A stretch of 64,000 bases of DNA, from NCBI RefSeq assembly GCF_900446215.1, contig NZ_UAQZ01000001.1, positions 558,001 to 622,000 of the forward strand. The letters run 5' to 3'. Position numbers and translations under genes: made by a program. Origin of the DNA: Burkholderia cenocepacia (GTDB lineage Bacteria; Pseudomonadota; Gammaproteobacteria; Burkholderiales; Burkholderiaceae). Numbering within the stretch: position 1 is the stretch's first letter; every line of letters begins with the position of its first letter. The notes beneath the pieces are model-generated. The model had not been told where the DNA came from. It searched no databases and worked only from the letters and a program-made list of their open reading frames with translations. Positions 31,033-40,205 of the stretch are shown here, piece by piece.

Positions 31033-33548
31033 TGTTGACCGATCGGCTTTTCGCACGCTCGGCGCGACCGCCGGGCCCGCCGGCGGAGTCGCAGCCGTCC
31101 CGTTGGCACCACGGACCGTGGTGGTCCAATTCCTATTTGCTGACGCCGCTGCTGTCGATCCTGGTGTTCCTCGTGGTGATGAGCCTCATCCTGTGGAGCC
31201 TGAACCGGCGCGAACAGCAGCAGCAGGAAGACACCCTCTTTCGCAACGTCGCGTGGGCCCAGCAGCAGATCCGCCTGTCGATGACGGGCGCGCAGGAACA
31301 GTTGCAGGCGCTGTCGCGCGATCTCGCGTCCGGCCGTCTCGACCAGAATGCATTCCAGATGGCCGTCGCGGACGTGATGCAGACGCATCCGGAAATCCTT
31401 TACCTGAACTGGTATACGGCGCCCGGCGTGCAACGCTGGCCCACCGTGCATCCGCCGCTGCTCGGCCAGCGCCTCGCGAAGCCCGGCGACGCACAGATGC
31501 AGGACGCCGTGCGCGGCGCGTACGACGAGGCGCGCAGCACGCGCCGCCAGGCCTATTCGCCGCTGATCTACGACGACTTCGGTAACGGCTTCATCACGTT
31601 GCAGACGCCCGTGATGCGCGGCGACCGCGACTATCTCGGCTCGATCGCCGCGGTGTTCTCGGTCGAGGGCATCCTGAAGCATGACATCCCGCAGGAACTG
31701 TCGTCGAAATACAAGATCTCGATCACCGATTCGAACAACCGCGAACTGTCGTCCACGTCGACACGCCCGCGCCTGCCGCGCGACTCCCACTACGATCTGC
31801 CGCTCGACCCGCCCGGCCAGGGGCTGACGGTGCGCGTGTATGCGTTCCCGCAGCTCACCAACCTGACCAACAACACACTCGTGTGGCTCGTCGCCGGCCT
31901 GTCGTGCTTCGTGCTGTGGAGCCTCTGGAGCCTGTGGAAGCACACGCGCCAGCGCTTCGAGGCACAGCAGGCGCTGTACGCGGAAGCGTTCTTCCGCCGC
32001 GCGATGGAAAACTCGGTGCTGATCGGCATGCGCGTGCTCGACATGCACGGCCGCATCACGCACGTGAACCCTGCCTTCTGCCGGATGACGGGCTGGGACG
32101 AAACCGATCTCGTCGGCAAGGTCGCACCGTTCCCGTACTGGCCGCGCGACGCGTACCCGGAAATGCAGCGCCAGCTCGACATGACGCTGCGCGGCAAGGC
32201 GCCGAGCTCGGGCTTCGAGCTGCGCGTGCGGCGCAAGAACGGCACGCTGTTCCATGCGCGCCTGTACGTGTCGCCGCTGATCGACAGCTCGGGCCGCCAG
32301 ACCGGCTGGATGTCGTCGATGACCGACATCACCGAGCCGAAGCGCGCACGCGAGGAACTCGCCGCCGCGCACGAACGCTTCACGACGGTGCTCGAAAGCC
32401 TCGACGCCGCGGTGTCGGTGCTCGCCGCCGACGAAGCCGAGCTGCTGTTCGCGAACCGCTACTACCGCCACCTGTTCGGCATTCGTCCGGACGGCCACCT
32501 GGAGCTGTCGGGCGGCGGCTTCGACCGCGCGCAGGCGTCGTCCGACTCGATCGACATGGTCGACGCGTTCGCGGGGCTGCCGGCCGCCGCGCTGACGAGC
32601 AGCACCGCCGATGCGCAGGAGGTGTACGTCGAGAGCATCCAGAAGTGGTTCGAGGTGCGCCGCCAGTACATCCAGTGGGTGGACGGCCACCTCGCGCAGA
32701 TGCAGATCGCGACCGACATCACGACCCGCAAGAAAGCGCAGGAGCTCGCGCATCAGCAGGAAGAAAAGCTGCAGTTCACGAGCCGATTGATGACGATGGG
32801 CGAAATGGCGTCATCGATTGCTCACGAATTGAATCAGCCGCTCGCCGCGATCAACAACTACTGCTCGGGTACGCTCGCGCTCGTGAAGAGCGGCCGCGGC
32901 ACGCCCGAGACGCTGCAGCCCGCGCTGGAAAAGACCGCGCAGCAGGCGCTGCGCGCGGGGATGATCGTCAAGCGGATCCGCGAATTCGTGAAGCGCAGCG
33001 AGCCGAAGCGCCAGCCGGCACGGGTCGCGGACATCGTCGCCGATGCGGTCGGGCTGGCCGAAATCGAGGCCAGAAAGCGCAGGATCCGGATCGTCACGGA
33101 AATCCTCGCAAGAATGCCTATTATTTATGTCGACCCCGTGCTGATCGAACAGGTGCTGATGAACCTGATGAAGAACGCAGCCGAGGCGATGGCCGACGTG
33201 AAGCCGGCGTCGGCGGACGGCGTGATCCGCGTCGTCGCCGATATCGATGCGGGCTTCGTCGACATCCGTGTGATCGACCAGGGCCCGGGCGTCGACGAAG
33301 CGACCGCCGAGCGCCTGTTCGAACCGTTTTACAGCACCAAGTCCGATGGCATGGGCATGGGGCTGAACATCTGCCGTTCGATCATCGAATCGCATCGGGG
33401 GCGTCTGTGGGTGGTCAACAACGTCGAGCCGGATGGCCGCATTTCCGGCGCGACGTTCCACTGCAGCCTGCCCATTGGGGAACCCGCTGATCTCGGCCAA
33501 GGGGGGCGCGAGGCATCGGCATCACATACCGTTACGGGAGAACTATGA
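31032..33548 (+). CDS. PAS-domain sensor histidine kinase (FixL-like)
   Basis: An 838-residue membrane kinase. It has a first membrane helix at 35-57, a periplasmic domain of about 225 residues, a second helix at 282-302, PAS domain 1 (about 320-435), PAS domain 2 (about 445-565), a HisKA domain with phospho-acceptor H598 (SSIAHELNQPLAA) and a HATPase domain with DQGPGVD and GMGMGLNICRS. A pair of this kind in the Burkholderia cepacia complex has been called FixLJ and linked to oxygen response. In PAS 1, I see no histidine where rhizobial FixL has its haem ligand (here YPEMQRQL), so haem binding is not supported by sequence. It overlaps the regulator gene by four bases and is divergent from the PDH operon. 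Confidence 0.92.
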   Translation: MLTDRLFARSARPPGPPAESQPSRWHHGPWWSNSYLLTPLLSILVFLVVMSLILWSLNRREQQQQEDTLFRNVAWAQQQIRLSMTGAQEQLQALSRDLASGRLDQNAFQMAVADVMQTHPEILYLNWYTAPGVQRWPTVHPPLLGQRLAKPGDAQMQDAVRGAYDEARSTRRQAYSPLIYDDFGNGFITLQTPVMRGDRDYLGSIAAVFSVEGILKHDIPQELSSKYKISITDSNNRELSSTSTRPRLPRDSHYDLPLDPPGQGLTVRVYAFPQLTNLTNNTLVWLVAGLSCFVLWSLWSLWKHTRQRFEAQQALYAEAFFRRAMENSVLIGMRVLDMHGRITHVNPAFCRMTGWDETDLVGKVAPFPYWPRDAYPEMQRQLDMTLRGKAPSSGFELRVRRKNGTLFHARLYVSPLIDSSGRQTGWMSSMTDITEPKRAREELAAAHERFTTVLESLDAAVSVLAADEAELLFANRYYRHLFGIRPDGHLELSGGGFDRAQASSDSIDMVDAFAGLPAAALTSSTADAQEVYVESIQKWFEVRRQYIQWVDGHLAQMQIATDITTRKKAQELAHQQEEKLQFTSRLMTMGEMASSIAHELNQPLAAINNYCSGTLALVKSGRGTPETLQPALEKTAQQALRAGMIVKRIREFVKRSEPKRQPARVADIVADAVGLAEIEARKRRIRIVTEILARMPIIYVDPVLIEQVLMNLMKNAAEAMADVKPASADGVIRVVADIDAGFVDIRVIDQGPGVDEATAERLFEPFYSTKSDGMGMGLNICRSIIESHRGRLWVVNNVEPDGRISGATFHCSLPIGEPADLGQGGREASASHTVTGEL

Positions 33549-34183
33549 ATAGCCCTGTCACCACCACTCAGGAAACCGTCTTTGTCGTCGACGACGACGA
33601 GGCCGTACGGGACTCGCTGCGCTGGCTGCTGGAGGCGAACGGCTATCGCGTGCAATGCTTCTCGAGCGCCGAGCAGTTCCTCGATGCCTACCAGCCGGCG
33701 CAGCAGGCCGGCCAGATCGCGTGCCTGATCCTCGACGTGCGGATGTCGGGCATGAGCGGCCTCGAATTGCAGGAACGCCTGATCGCCGACAATGCCGCGC
33801 TGCCGATCATCTTCGTCACGGGTCACGGCGACGTGCCGATGGCCGTGTCGACGATGAAAAAGGGTGCGATGGACTTTATCGAGAAACCGTTCGACGAAGC
33901 CGAGCTGCGCAAGCTCGTCGAGCGGATGCTCGACAAGGCCCGAAGCGAAAGCAAGAGCGTCCAGGAACAGCGTGCCGCGAGCGAACGCCTGTCGAAGCTG
34001 ACCGCGCGCGAGCAGCAGGTGCTGGAGCGGATCATCGCCGGCCGCCTGAACAAGCAGATCGCCGACGACCTCGGCATCAGCATCAAGACGGTCGAGGCGC
34101 ACCGCGCGAACATCATGGAAAAGCTCAACGTCAACACGGTGGCCGACGTGCTGCGCCTCGCGCTGTCGAAAAAGCAGGCCTGA
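33545..34183 (+). CDS. FixJ-family response regulator
   Basis: A 212-residue two-domain regulator. The receiver domain has D17/D18 in VVDDDEA, phospho-acceptor D64 in LILDVRMSG, T/H in VTGHGDVPMAV and K in EKPFDE. The C-terminal LuxR-type helix-turn-helix (LTAREQQVLERI and KTVEAHRANIMEKL) is that of FixJ/TtrR/StyR proteins. Its ATG overlaps the kinase stop (ATGA), so the two are translated as a pair. Targets are not shown; the divergent PDH operon and the fixL-like promoter are possible ones. Confidence 0.94.
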   Translation: MNSPVTTTQETVFVVDDDEAVRDSLRWLLEANGYRVQCFSSAEQFLDAYQPAQQAGQIACLILDVRMSGMSGLELQERLIADNAALPIIFVTGHGDVPMAVSTMKKGAMDFIEKPFDEAELRKLVERMLDKARSESKSVQEQRAASERLSKLTAREQQVLERIIAGRLNKQIADDLGISIKTVEAHRANIMEKLNVNTVADVLRLALSKKQA

Positions 34184-34350
34184 GCGGGTTCTCCGGCCGC
34201 GGCGGCACGGCCCGCCCGGCCCGCAACCGGTATTTGCCGCCCCGCGCGATGCGGCCCACTCGCGCGGCGGCGGCCGTTCCTCCCGGCGCGCACGCGCCGC
34301 GGCCATGACGCTTCCCGTTGATTCGCTGTCGGACGGCAGCAGGCGAACGG

Positions 34351-34356
34351 TATAAT
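34351..34356 (+). promoter_or_regulatory. -10 box upstream of folD
   Basis: A perfect TATAAT, 69 bases before the folD ATG, in a GC-rich gap. No clear -35 at 16-18 bases. Confidence 0.5.
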
Positions 34357-34425
34357 TACGTGCTTTGCTACGGCGCTTCGCGCGTCGTACGCCCGCATTC
34401 CAACTTCCCGGCAGGACCCACCACC

Positions 34426-35286
34426 ATGACAGCCCTCCTCATCGACGGCAACGCCCTCTCGAAGACCCTGCGCGGTCAGGCCGCCGAGCGCGCCGCCGCA
34501 CTGACCGCCCGCGGCCACCAGCCCGGTCTCGCGGTGATCCTCGTCGGCGAAAATCCGGCGAGCGAAGTCTACGTGCGCAACAAGATCAAGGCCTGCGAGG
34601 ACAACGGTTTCTTCTCGCTGAAGGATGCGTACCCGGCCACGCTGTCGGAAGCCGACCTGCTCGCGCGCATCGACGAACTGAACCGCGACCCGAAGATCCA
34701 CGGCATCCTCGTCCAGCTGCCGCTGCCCGCGCACATCGACAGCCACAAGGTGATCGAGGCGATCGCGCCGGAAAAGGACGTCGACGGCTTTCACGTCGCG
34801 AACGCCGGCGCGCTGATGACCGGCAAGCCGCTGTTCCGCCCGTGCACGCCGTACGGCGTGATGAAGATGTTCGAAGCGCACGGCATTGCGCTGCAGGGCG
34901 CGAACGCGGTCGTGATCGGCCGCTCGAACATCGTCGGCAAGCCGATGGCGATGATGCTGCTCGACGCCGGGGCGACCGTGACGATTTGCCACAGCAAGAC
35001 GCGCGACCTCGCCGCGCATACGCGCGAGGCCGACATCGTGGTCGCCGCGGTCGGCAAGCGCAACATCCTGACCGCCGACATGGTGAAGCCGGGCGCGACG
35101 GTGATCGACGTCGGCATGAACCGTGACGACGCAGGCAAGCTGTGCGGCGACGTCGATTTCGCGGGCGTGAAGGAAGTCGCCGGCTACATCACGCCGGTGC
35201 CGGGCGGCGTCGGTCCGATGACCATCACGATGCTGCTGATCAACACGATCGAATCCGCCGAACGCGCCGCGGCCGCCGCGGCCTGA
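34426..35286 (+). CDS. folD: Bifunctional methylenetetrahydrofolate dehydrogenase/cyclohydrolase
   Basis: A 286-residue FolD that interconverts 5,10-methylene-, methenyl- and 10-formyl-tetrahydrofolate with NADP+. Conserved segments are [14 protein letters not shown] (with the catalytic lysine nearby), [22 protein letters not shown] and [13 protein letters not shown]. The start at ATG 34426 ([11 protein letters not shown]) follows a gap after the response-regulator gene; the frame is open upstream but non-homologous. Length is normal. Confidence 0.97.
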   Translation: MTALLIDGNALSKTLRGQAAERAAALTARGHQPGLAVILVGENPASEVYVRNKIKACEDNGFFSLKDAYPATLSEADLLARIDELNRDPKIHGILVQLPLPAHIDSHKVIEAIAPEKDVDGFHVANAGALMTGKPLFRPCTPYGVMKMFEAHGIALQGANAVVIGRSNIVGKPMAMMLLDAGATVTICHSKTRDLAAHTREADIVVAAVGKRNILTADMVKPGATVIDVGMNRDDAGKLCGDVDFAGVKEVAGYITPVPGGVGPMTITMLLINTIESAERAAAAAA

Positions 35287-35423
35287 CGCGCCACCCGCCC
35301 AGCCGGCGCGCGCTTCCGTGCGCCGGTGTCTCGCCAGCCGCAATCGCCCGGCTGCATCGCGCCAGCCGGCGCGCCTCGCTGCGCATCCGACCCTGCGTCA
35401 ATCGCGTCATTAGAAACTAACGA

Positions 35424-35452
35424 TTGGAAAGCGCACGATGCACCCCAATAAT
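35424..35452 (+). promoter_or_regulatory. Sigma-70 promoter of the M3 peptidase gene
   Basis: -35 TTGGAA (35424-35429), 17-base spacer, -10 AATAAT (35447-35452). The predicted start near 35459 leaves a 72-base leader ending in the ribosome-binding site AGGGAG. Confidence 0.65.
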
Positions 35453-35530
35453 GTCGGTATCGGGCGCGTTCGCGCGCCGCCGCCGTTACCCTTTTCATCC
35501 CGGTTCATCCGGCAACAGACAGGGAGTCTT

Positions 35531-37618
35531 ATGTCCGCCAGCGCCAACACCAATCCGCTCCTCGACTTCTCCGGCCTGCCCCGTTTCGGCGAGATCCGCC
35601 CGGAACACGTGACGCCCGCGCTCGATACGCTGCTCGATGCCGCCAGCCGCGCGGTCGAAGCCGCGAGCGCGAGCGACACGCCGTCGACGTGGGCCGCCGT
35701 CGTTGAGACGGTCGAGCGGGCCACGGAGCCGCTCGGCCGCGCATGGGGCATCGTCGGCCACCTGAATGCGGTCGCCGACACGCCCGAACTGCGGGCTGCG
35801 TACGGTGAAAACCTGCCGCGCGTGACCGAATTCTGGTCGAGCGTCGGCCAGAATCTCGCGCTGTACGAAAAGTACAAGGCGATCGCCGCGAGCGCCGAAT
35901 ACGCGACGCTGTCGGCCGAGCGCAAGAAGATCCTCGACAATGCGCTGCGCGACTTCCGCCTGTCGGGCGCCGAGCTGCCGGAGGACCAGAAGCCGCGCTT
36001 CGCGGAACTGCAGGAACAGCAGGCCGCGCTGTCGAAGGCGTTCTCCGATCACGTGCTCGACGCGACCAACGCGTACGCGTACTTCGCCCACGACGAAGCC
36101 GAGCTGGCCGGCCTGCCCGGCGACGCGATCGAGGCCGCCCGCGAAGCCGCGCAAAAGGACGGCAAGGAAGGCTGGAAATTCACGCTGCATTTCCCGTCGT
36201 ACTTCCCGGTGCTGCAGTACGCGGACAACCGCGCGCTGCGCGAGACGCTCTACCGCGCCTATGCGACGCGCGCGTCGGAGCTCGGGCCGCAATACGGCGA
36301 CGGCAAGGCCGAATGGGACAACACGGCGATCGTCGCCGACGAGCTGAAGCTGCGCCGTGAAGAAGCGCAGATGCTCGGCTACCGCAATTTCGCCGAAGTG
36401 TCGCTCGCGCCGAAGATGGCCGAATCGCCGCAGCAGGTGATCGCATTCCTCGAGGATCTCGCGACGCGCGCCCGCCCGCACGCGGACAAGGACTGGGACG
36501 AACTGCGCACGTTCGCCGCGAAGGAGCTCGGCCTCACCGAGCTCGCCCCGTGGGACGTCGCGTACGCGGCCGAAAAACTCCGCCAGCAGCGCTATGCGTT
36601 CTCGGAAAACGAGGTCAAGCAGTACTTCCCGGAACCGGCCGCGCTGAAGGGCCTGTTCACCGTCACCGAAACGCTGTTCGGCGTGCGGATCAAGCCGGAC
36701 GACGCGCCGGTGTGGCACAAGGACGTGCGCTTCTTCCGCGTCGAGAACCGCGACGGCTCGCTCGTCGCGCAGTTCTACCTCGACCTGTACGCACGCGAAG
36801 GCAAGCGCGGCGGCGCGTGGATGGACGACGCGCGGTCGCGCGCGAAGCGCGGCGGCGACGTGCAGACGCCCGTTGCGTACCTGACCTGCAACTTCTCCGC
36901 GCCGGTCGGCGGCAAACCCGCGTGCTTCACGCACGATGAAGTCATCACGCTGTTCCATGAATTCGGCCACGGGCTGCACCACATGCTCACGCGCGTCGAC
37001 GAGCTCGGCGTGTCGGGCATCAACGGCGTCGAATGGGATGCGGTCGAACTGCCGTCGCAGTTCATGGAAAACTTCTGCTGGGAATGGGACGTGCTGTCGT
37101 CGATGTCGTCGCACGTCGACACGGGTGCGTCGCTGCCGCGCGAACTATTCGACAAGATGATCGCCGCGAAGAACTTCCAGAGCGGGCTCGGCACGCTGCG
37201 CCAGATCGTGTTCTCGATGTTCGACATGCTGCTGCACGTCGACTTCGACCCGGCCGGCACCACCGGCGTGACCGCGTTCGCACGCGAGATCAACGAGCGC
37301 TATCACGTGATCCCGCAGGCGCCGTTCTCGCGCTGGCCGAACACGTTCAGCCACATCTTCGCGGGCGGCTATGCGGCCGGCTACTACAGCTACAAGTGGG
37401 CCGAAGTGCTGTCGGCCGATGCGTACGCGGCGTTCGAGGAAGCGGCCGCCGCCAGCGGCAGCGTGCTCGACGCGGCAACCGGCACGCGCTATCGCCGCGA
37501 AATCCTCGAGGTCGGCGGCAGCCGTCCGGCGATGGAATCGTTCAAGGCGTTCCGCGGCCGCGAGCCGCAGATCGACGCGCTGCTGCGCCACAACGGGATG
37601 GCCGCGTCCGCGCACTGA
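35531..37618 (+). CDS. prlC: M3 family oligopeptidase (oligopeptidase A type)
   Basis: A 695-residue cytoplasmic zinc metallopeptidase that degrades signal peptides and short peptides. The zinc motif HEFGH is in TLFHEFGHGLHHML, with the third ligand in the following ENFCWEWDV segment. Length and N-terminus (NPLLDFSGLPRFGEIRPEHV) match oligopeptidase A (E. coli PrlC, 680). ATG 35531 follows AGGGAG. It is monocistronic, with its own promoter and a strong terminator. Confidence 0.94.
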   Translation: MSASANTNPLLDFSGLPRFGEIRPEHVTPALDTLLDAASRAVEAASASDTPSTWAAVVETVERATEPLGRAWGIVGHLNAVADTPELRAAYGENLPRVTEFWSSVGQNLALYEKYKAIAASAEYATLSAERKKILDNALRDFRLSGAELPEDQKPRFAELQEQQAALSKAFSDHVLDATNAYAYFAHDEAELAGLPGDAIEAAREAAQKDGKEGWKFTLHFPSYFPVLQYADNRALRETLYRAYATRASELGPQYGDGKAEWDNTAIVADELKLRREEAQMLGYRNFAEVSLAPKMAESPQQVIAFLEDLATRARPHADKDWDELRTFAAKELGLTELAPWDVAYAAEKLRQQRYAFSENEVKQYFPEPAALKGLFTVTETLFGVRIKPDDAPVWHKDVRFFRVENRDGSLVAQFYLDLYAREGKRGGAWMDDARSRAKRGGDVQTPVAYLTCNFSAPVGGKPACFTHDEVITLFHEFGHGLHHMLTRVDELGVSGINGVEWDAVELPSQFMENFCWEWDVLSSMSSHVDTGASLPRELFDKMIAAKNFQSGLGTLRQIVFSMFDMLLHVDFDPAGTTGVTAFAREINERYHVIPQAPFSRWPNTFSHIFAGGYAAGYYSYKWAEVLSADAYAAFEEAAAASGSVLDAATGTRYRREILEVGGSRPAMESFKAFRGREPQIDALLRHNGMAASAH

Positions 37619-37652
37619 GCGCGCGTAGCCCGGCTCGTCCGGCCGCATCGAC

Positions 37653-37678
37653 AGGCACCGCTTCGGCGGTGCCTTTTT
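37653..37678 (+). terminator. Rho-independent terminator of the M3 peptidase gene
   Basis: AGGCACCGC, a TTCG tetraloop, GCGGTGCCT and a T tract. The stable UUCG loop and position 35 bases after the stop make this a textbook terminator. It touches the end of the convergent dinB gene. Confidence 0.94.
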
Positions 37679-38829
37679 CATGGCGCGGACGTGCCGTCGC
37701 CCACTTCGTCGTCGAACAGCAGGAATTGCCCGTGGCGCTCGGCCGTGTCCTCGTCGATGCGCACGCCGACGCCCAGCAGCCGAACCGGCTGCGCGCGCCG
37801 CAGCAACCCCTTCGCGAGCAGCGTGACGGCCGTCTCGGCGTTGGTCGCATCGGCCACGCACTCGACCGTCGTGCGCTGGAAATCGGCGAAGCGGATCTTC
37901 ACGTACAGCTTGCGGATCGACCGCACGGCGCCCGCGCGCTCGATCCGCGCGTCGAGTTGCACGACGAGGCGGCGGATTTCGTCCGCGCATTGCTCGAGCG
38001 TCGTCAGGTCGGTCACGTAGGTCGTCTCGACGCTGACCGACTTGCGCTCCTGGTCGGCCTGCACCGGCCGCTCGTCGATCCCGCGCGACAGCTGGTACAA
38101 CCGCCGCCCGAACGCGCCGAACTCGCGGTGCAGGTCGATCAGCGGCCAGTCGCGCAACTGCGCGCAGGTCTGGATGCCGAGCCGGTCGAGCCGCGTGGCC
38201 GTCACCTTGCCGACGCCGTGCAGCTTGCGCACCGGCAGCGCCGCGACGAACGCATCGATCTCGTGCGGCCGCACGACGAACAGCCCGTCGGGCTTGTTCC
38301 AGTCGGACGCGATCTTCGCGATGAACTTGTTCGGCGCAACGCCCGCCGACACGGTTACGCCGACCGTCTCGCGCACCCGCTCGCGGATCTCGCGCGCAAT
38401 CAGCGTCGCACTGCCCTGACAACGTTCGGACCCGCTGACGTCGAGATAGGCTTCGTCGAGCGACAGCGGCTCGACGTCCGGCGTGTAGTCGCGATAGATC
38501 GCCATGATCTGCCGCGACGCCGCGCGATACTTGTCCATCGCGGACGGCAGGATCAGCAGGTCCGGACACTTGCGCATCGCCAGCGCCGACGACATCGCCG
38601 AATGCACGCCGTAGCGCCGCGCCTCGTAGTTGCAGGTCGCGATCACGCCGCGCTGGTCGGGACGGCCACCGACCGCGAGCGGCCGGTTGCGCAGCGACGG
38701 GTCGTCGCGCATCTCGACCGACGCGTAGAAGCAGTCGCAGTCGCAATGAATGATCTTGCGCATGCGCGGCGGCGCGTCGCCGGGCGGCGGCGCGTGCGGA
38801 TCGGCAGGCGGAATGGTGGTCGGGCTCAC
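37678..38829 (-). CDS. dinB: DNA polymerase IV (Y-family, SOS-induced)
   Basis: A translesion polymerase. The catalytic residues lie in IIHCDCDCFYASVE (first acidic residue) and SLDEAYLDVS (second pair), followed by the helix-hairpin-helix thumb (LHGVGKVTATRL) and little-finger domain. Two starts are possible. GTG 38829 gives 383 residues and fits the predicted transcription start near 38832 (leaderless). ATG 38763 (MRKIIHC) gives 361 residues. Neither has a good ribosome-binding site; I prefer 38829 from promoter geometry. A perfect LexA box overlaps the promoter. Confidence 0.93.
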   Translation of the reverse strand: MSPTTIPPADPHAPPPGDAPPRMRKIIHCDCDCFYASVEMRDDPSLRNRPLAVGGRPDQRGVIATCNYEARRYGVHSAMSSALAMRKCPDLLILPSAMDKYRAASRQIMAIYRDYTPDVEPLSLDEAYLDVSGSERCQGSATLIAREIRERVRETVGVTVSAGVAPNKFIAKIASDWNKPDGLFVVRPHEIDAFVAALPVRKLHGVGKVTATRLDRLGIQTCAQLRDWPLIDLHREFGAFGRRLYQLSRGIDERPVQADQERKSVSVETTYVTDLTTLEQCADEIRRLVVQLDARIERAGAVRSIRKLYVKIRFADFQRTTVECVADATNAETAVTLLAKGLLRRAQPVRLLGVGVRIDEDTAERHGQFLLFDDEVGDGTSAP

Positions 38830-38837
38830 GGTGCCGA

Positions 38838-38867
38838 TACTGTACAAAAACACAGTGCCGGTTTCAA
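38838..38867 (-). promoter_or_regulatory. dinB promoter with LexA (SOS) box
   Basis: Minus-strand -35 TTGAAA (38867-38862), 17-base spacer, -10 TACAGT (38844-38839). CTGT-N8-ACAG at 38840-38855, with TACTGT and CAGTG flanks, matches the E. coli-type LexA operator and covers the -10 and spacer. DNA damage should therefore induce dinB directly. Confidence 0.92.
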
Positions 38868-39004
38868 CTGCCGCGTGCGGCCGGAGCCGGCCACGCGCAA
38901 CCGGCTGCGCCGTACCGGCCCGGTTTGTGCGGATCGTACCGGCCGGGCACGGGCAGCGACACCTATACTCGTCTGCCGCGAGACACGAAACGCAAAGGTG
39001 ACGG

Positions 39005-39697
39005 ATGAAGACGATCGGACTGATCGGCGGCATGAGCTGGGAATCATCGGCCGAGTACTACCGGATGATCAACCGGCACTCGAAGGCATTGCACGGCGGG
39101 CATCACAACGCGAAGAGCGTGCTGGTCACGGTCGACTTCGCCGACATCGAAGCGCTGCAACGCACGCACGACTGGGCCGCGCTCGGCGAGCGGATGGCCG
39201 ACGCCGCGCGGCAACTCGAAGCAGCGGGCGCCGACCTCGTCGTCCTGACGACCAATACGATGCATCGGGTGCACGACGCGATCGAGGCCGCGGTGACACT
39301 GCCGTTCCTGCACATCGCCGATCCGACCGGCAGCGCGCTGCGCGCCGCGGGCGTCGAGCGCGTCGCGCTGCTCGGCACGCGCTACACGATGGAGTTGCCG
39401 TTCTACGCGGCGCGGCTGCGCGAGAAGTTCGGGCTCGACGTGCTGGTGCCGGACGAACCCGGGCGCGACGACGTGCACCGGATCATCTACGACGAGCTGT
39501 GCCACGGCGTCATCTCGGCGCAATCGCGCGCGACGTACGTGTCGATCATCGACGCACTGGCCACGCGCGGCGCACAGGCGGTGATCCTCGGCTGCACGGA
39601 AATCACGCTGCTGATCGGTGCGGACGACTCGCCGCTGCCGGTATTCGATACGACCGCGCTGCATGCGAAAGCGGCCGTCGAGTGGGCGGCGCGCTGA
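39005..39697 (+). CDS. Aspartate/glutamate racemase family protein (YgeA-like)
   Basis: A 230-residue PLP-independent amino-acid racemase. The N-terminus MKTIGLIGGMSWESSAEYY and the C-terminal catalytic GCTEI are typical. Where many members have a first catalytic cysteine (CNT), this protein has threonine (TTNTMH), as in E. coli YgeA, whose broad-specificity activity uses a Thr/Cys pair. It should racemise one or more L-amino acids; the substrate is not determined. It is divergent from dinB and preceded by a possible -10 TATACT (38964-38969). Confidence 0.9.
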   Translation: MKTIGLIGGMSWESSAEYYRMINRHSKALHGGHHNAKSVLVTVDFADIEALQRTHDWAALGERMADAARQLEAAGADLVVLTTNTMHRVHDAIEAAVTLPFLHIADPTGSALRAAGVERVALLGTRYTMELPFYAARLREKFGLDVLVPDEPGRDDVHRIIYDELCHGVISAQSRATYVSIIDALATRGAQAVILGCTEITLLIGADDSPLPVFDTTALHAKAAVEWAAR

Positions 39698-39994
39698 ACG
39701 ACACACGCCGTCGCGTACCGACACGCGTCGCCGAATGGCGTCGCCGCATTGTTTCGTGCGCCGGGATTCACTCTCCCGACGTACGCGTCGCGGCTCGCCC
39801 GACGCCCCGCTCTCGCCCGTCACACGGGGCCCGGCACGAACGACCCGCGCATCACGCGCCCGGTTCACACGGACGCGTCGACACGACGGCTTGTCCCTTG
39901 GTAATAAAGTGACTGCAAATTGGTACGCGAGCAGCGCCACCGCAATCGACGCTGCTCGTCGCGGTCTCTTTTTCCACCAACGGGAAACAGGAAC

Positions 39995-40150
39995 ATGAAA
40001 AGACTCAGCACCGTATTCGGCGCGCTGCTTGCCGTGTCGGCCACGCTCAACGCGCATGCCGACCCGAATATCGCCGCATCGGCCGCCACGACGCCCAGCG
40101 ACGGCTTCGATCGCATGACGTGGGACATCACGCCTGAAGTCGTGCCGACC
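39995..40150 (+). pseudogene. 5' fragment of a secreted protein gene split by IS66
   Basis: The first 52 codons of a gene now cut by the IS element. They encode a signal peptide (MKRLSTVFGALLAVSATLNAHA) and the start of the mature chain (DPNIAASAATTPSDGFDRM). A ribosome-binding region ACAGGAAC precedes the ATG. Read-through into the IS end adds seven codons and a stop at 40172-40174, leaving a 59-residue exported stub. Removing the IS and one target copy joins this fragment in frame to 42675-43322. Confidence 0.9.
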
Positions 40151-40205
40151 GTAAGCGCCCGAGCAGTACCGTAGTGCAGGTTGTTGACCGCGGAGCTCCG
40201 CGACG

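Noticed and set aside
30759..32753. A continuous open frame extends aceE upstream by more than 650 codons, antisense to the sensor kinase.
   Set aside because: Its translation is Arg/His-rich with no family similarity, while the plus-strand kinase has clear domains. It is a GC-bias artefact.
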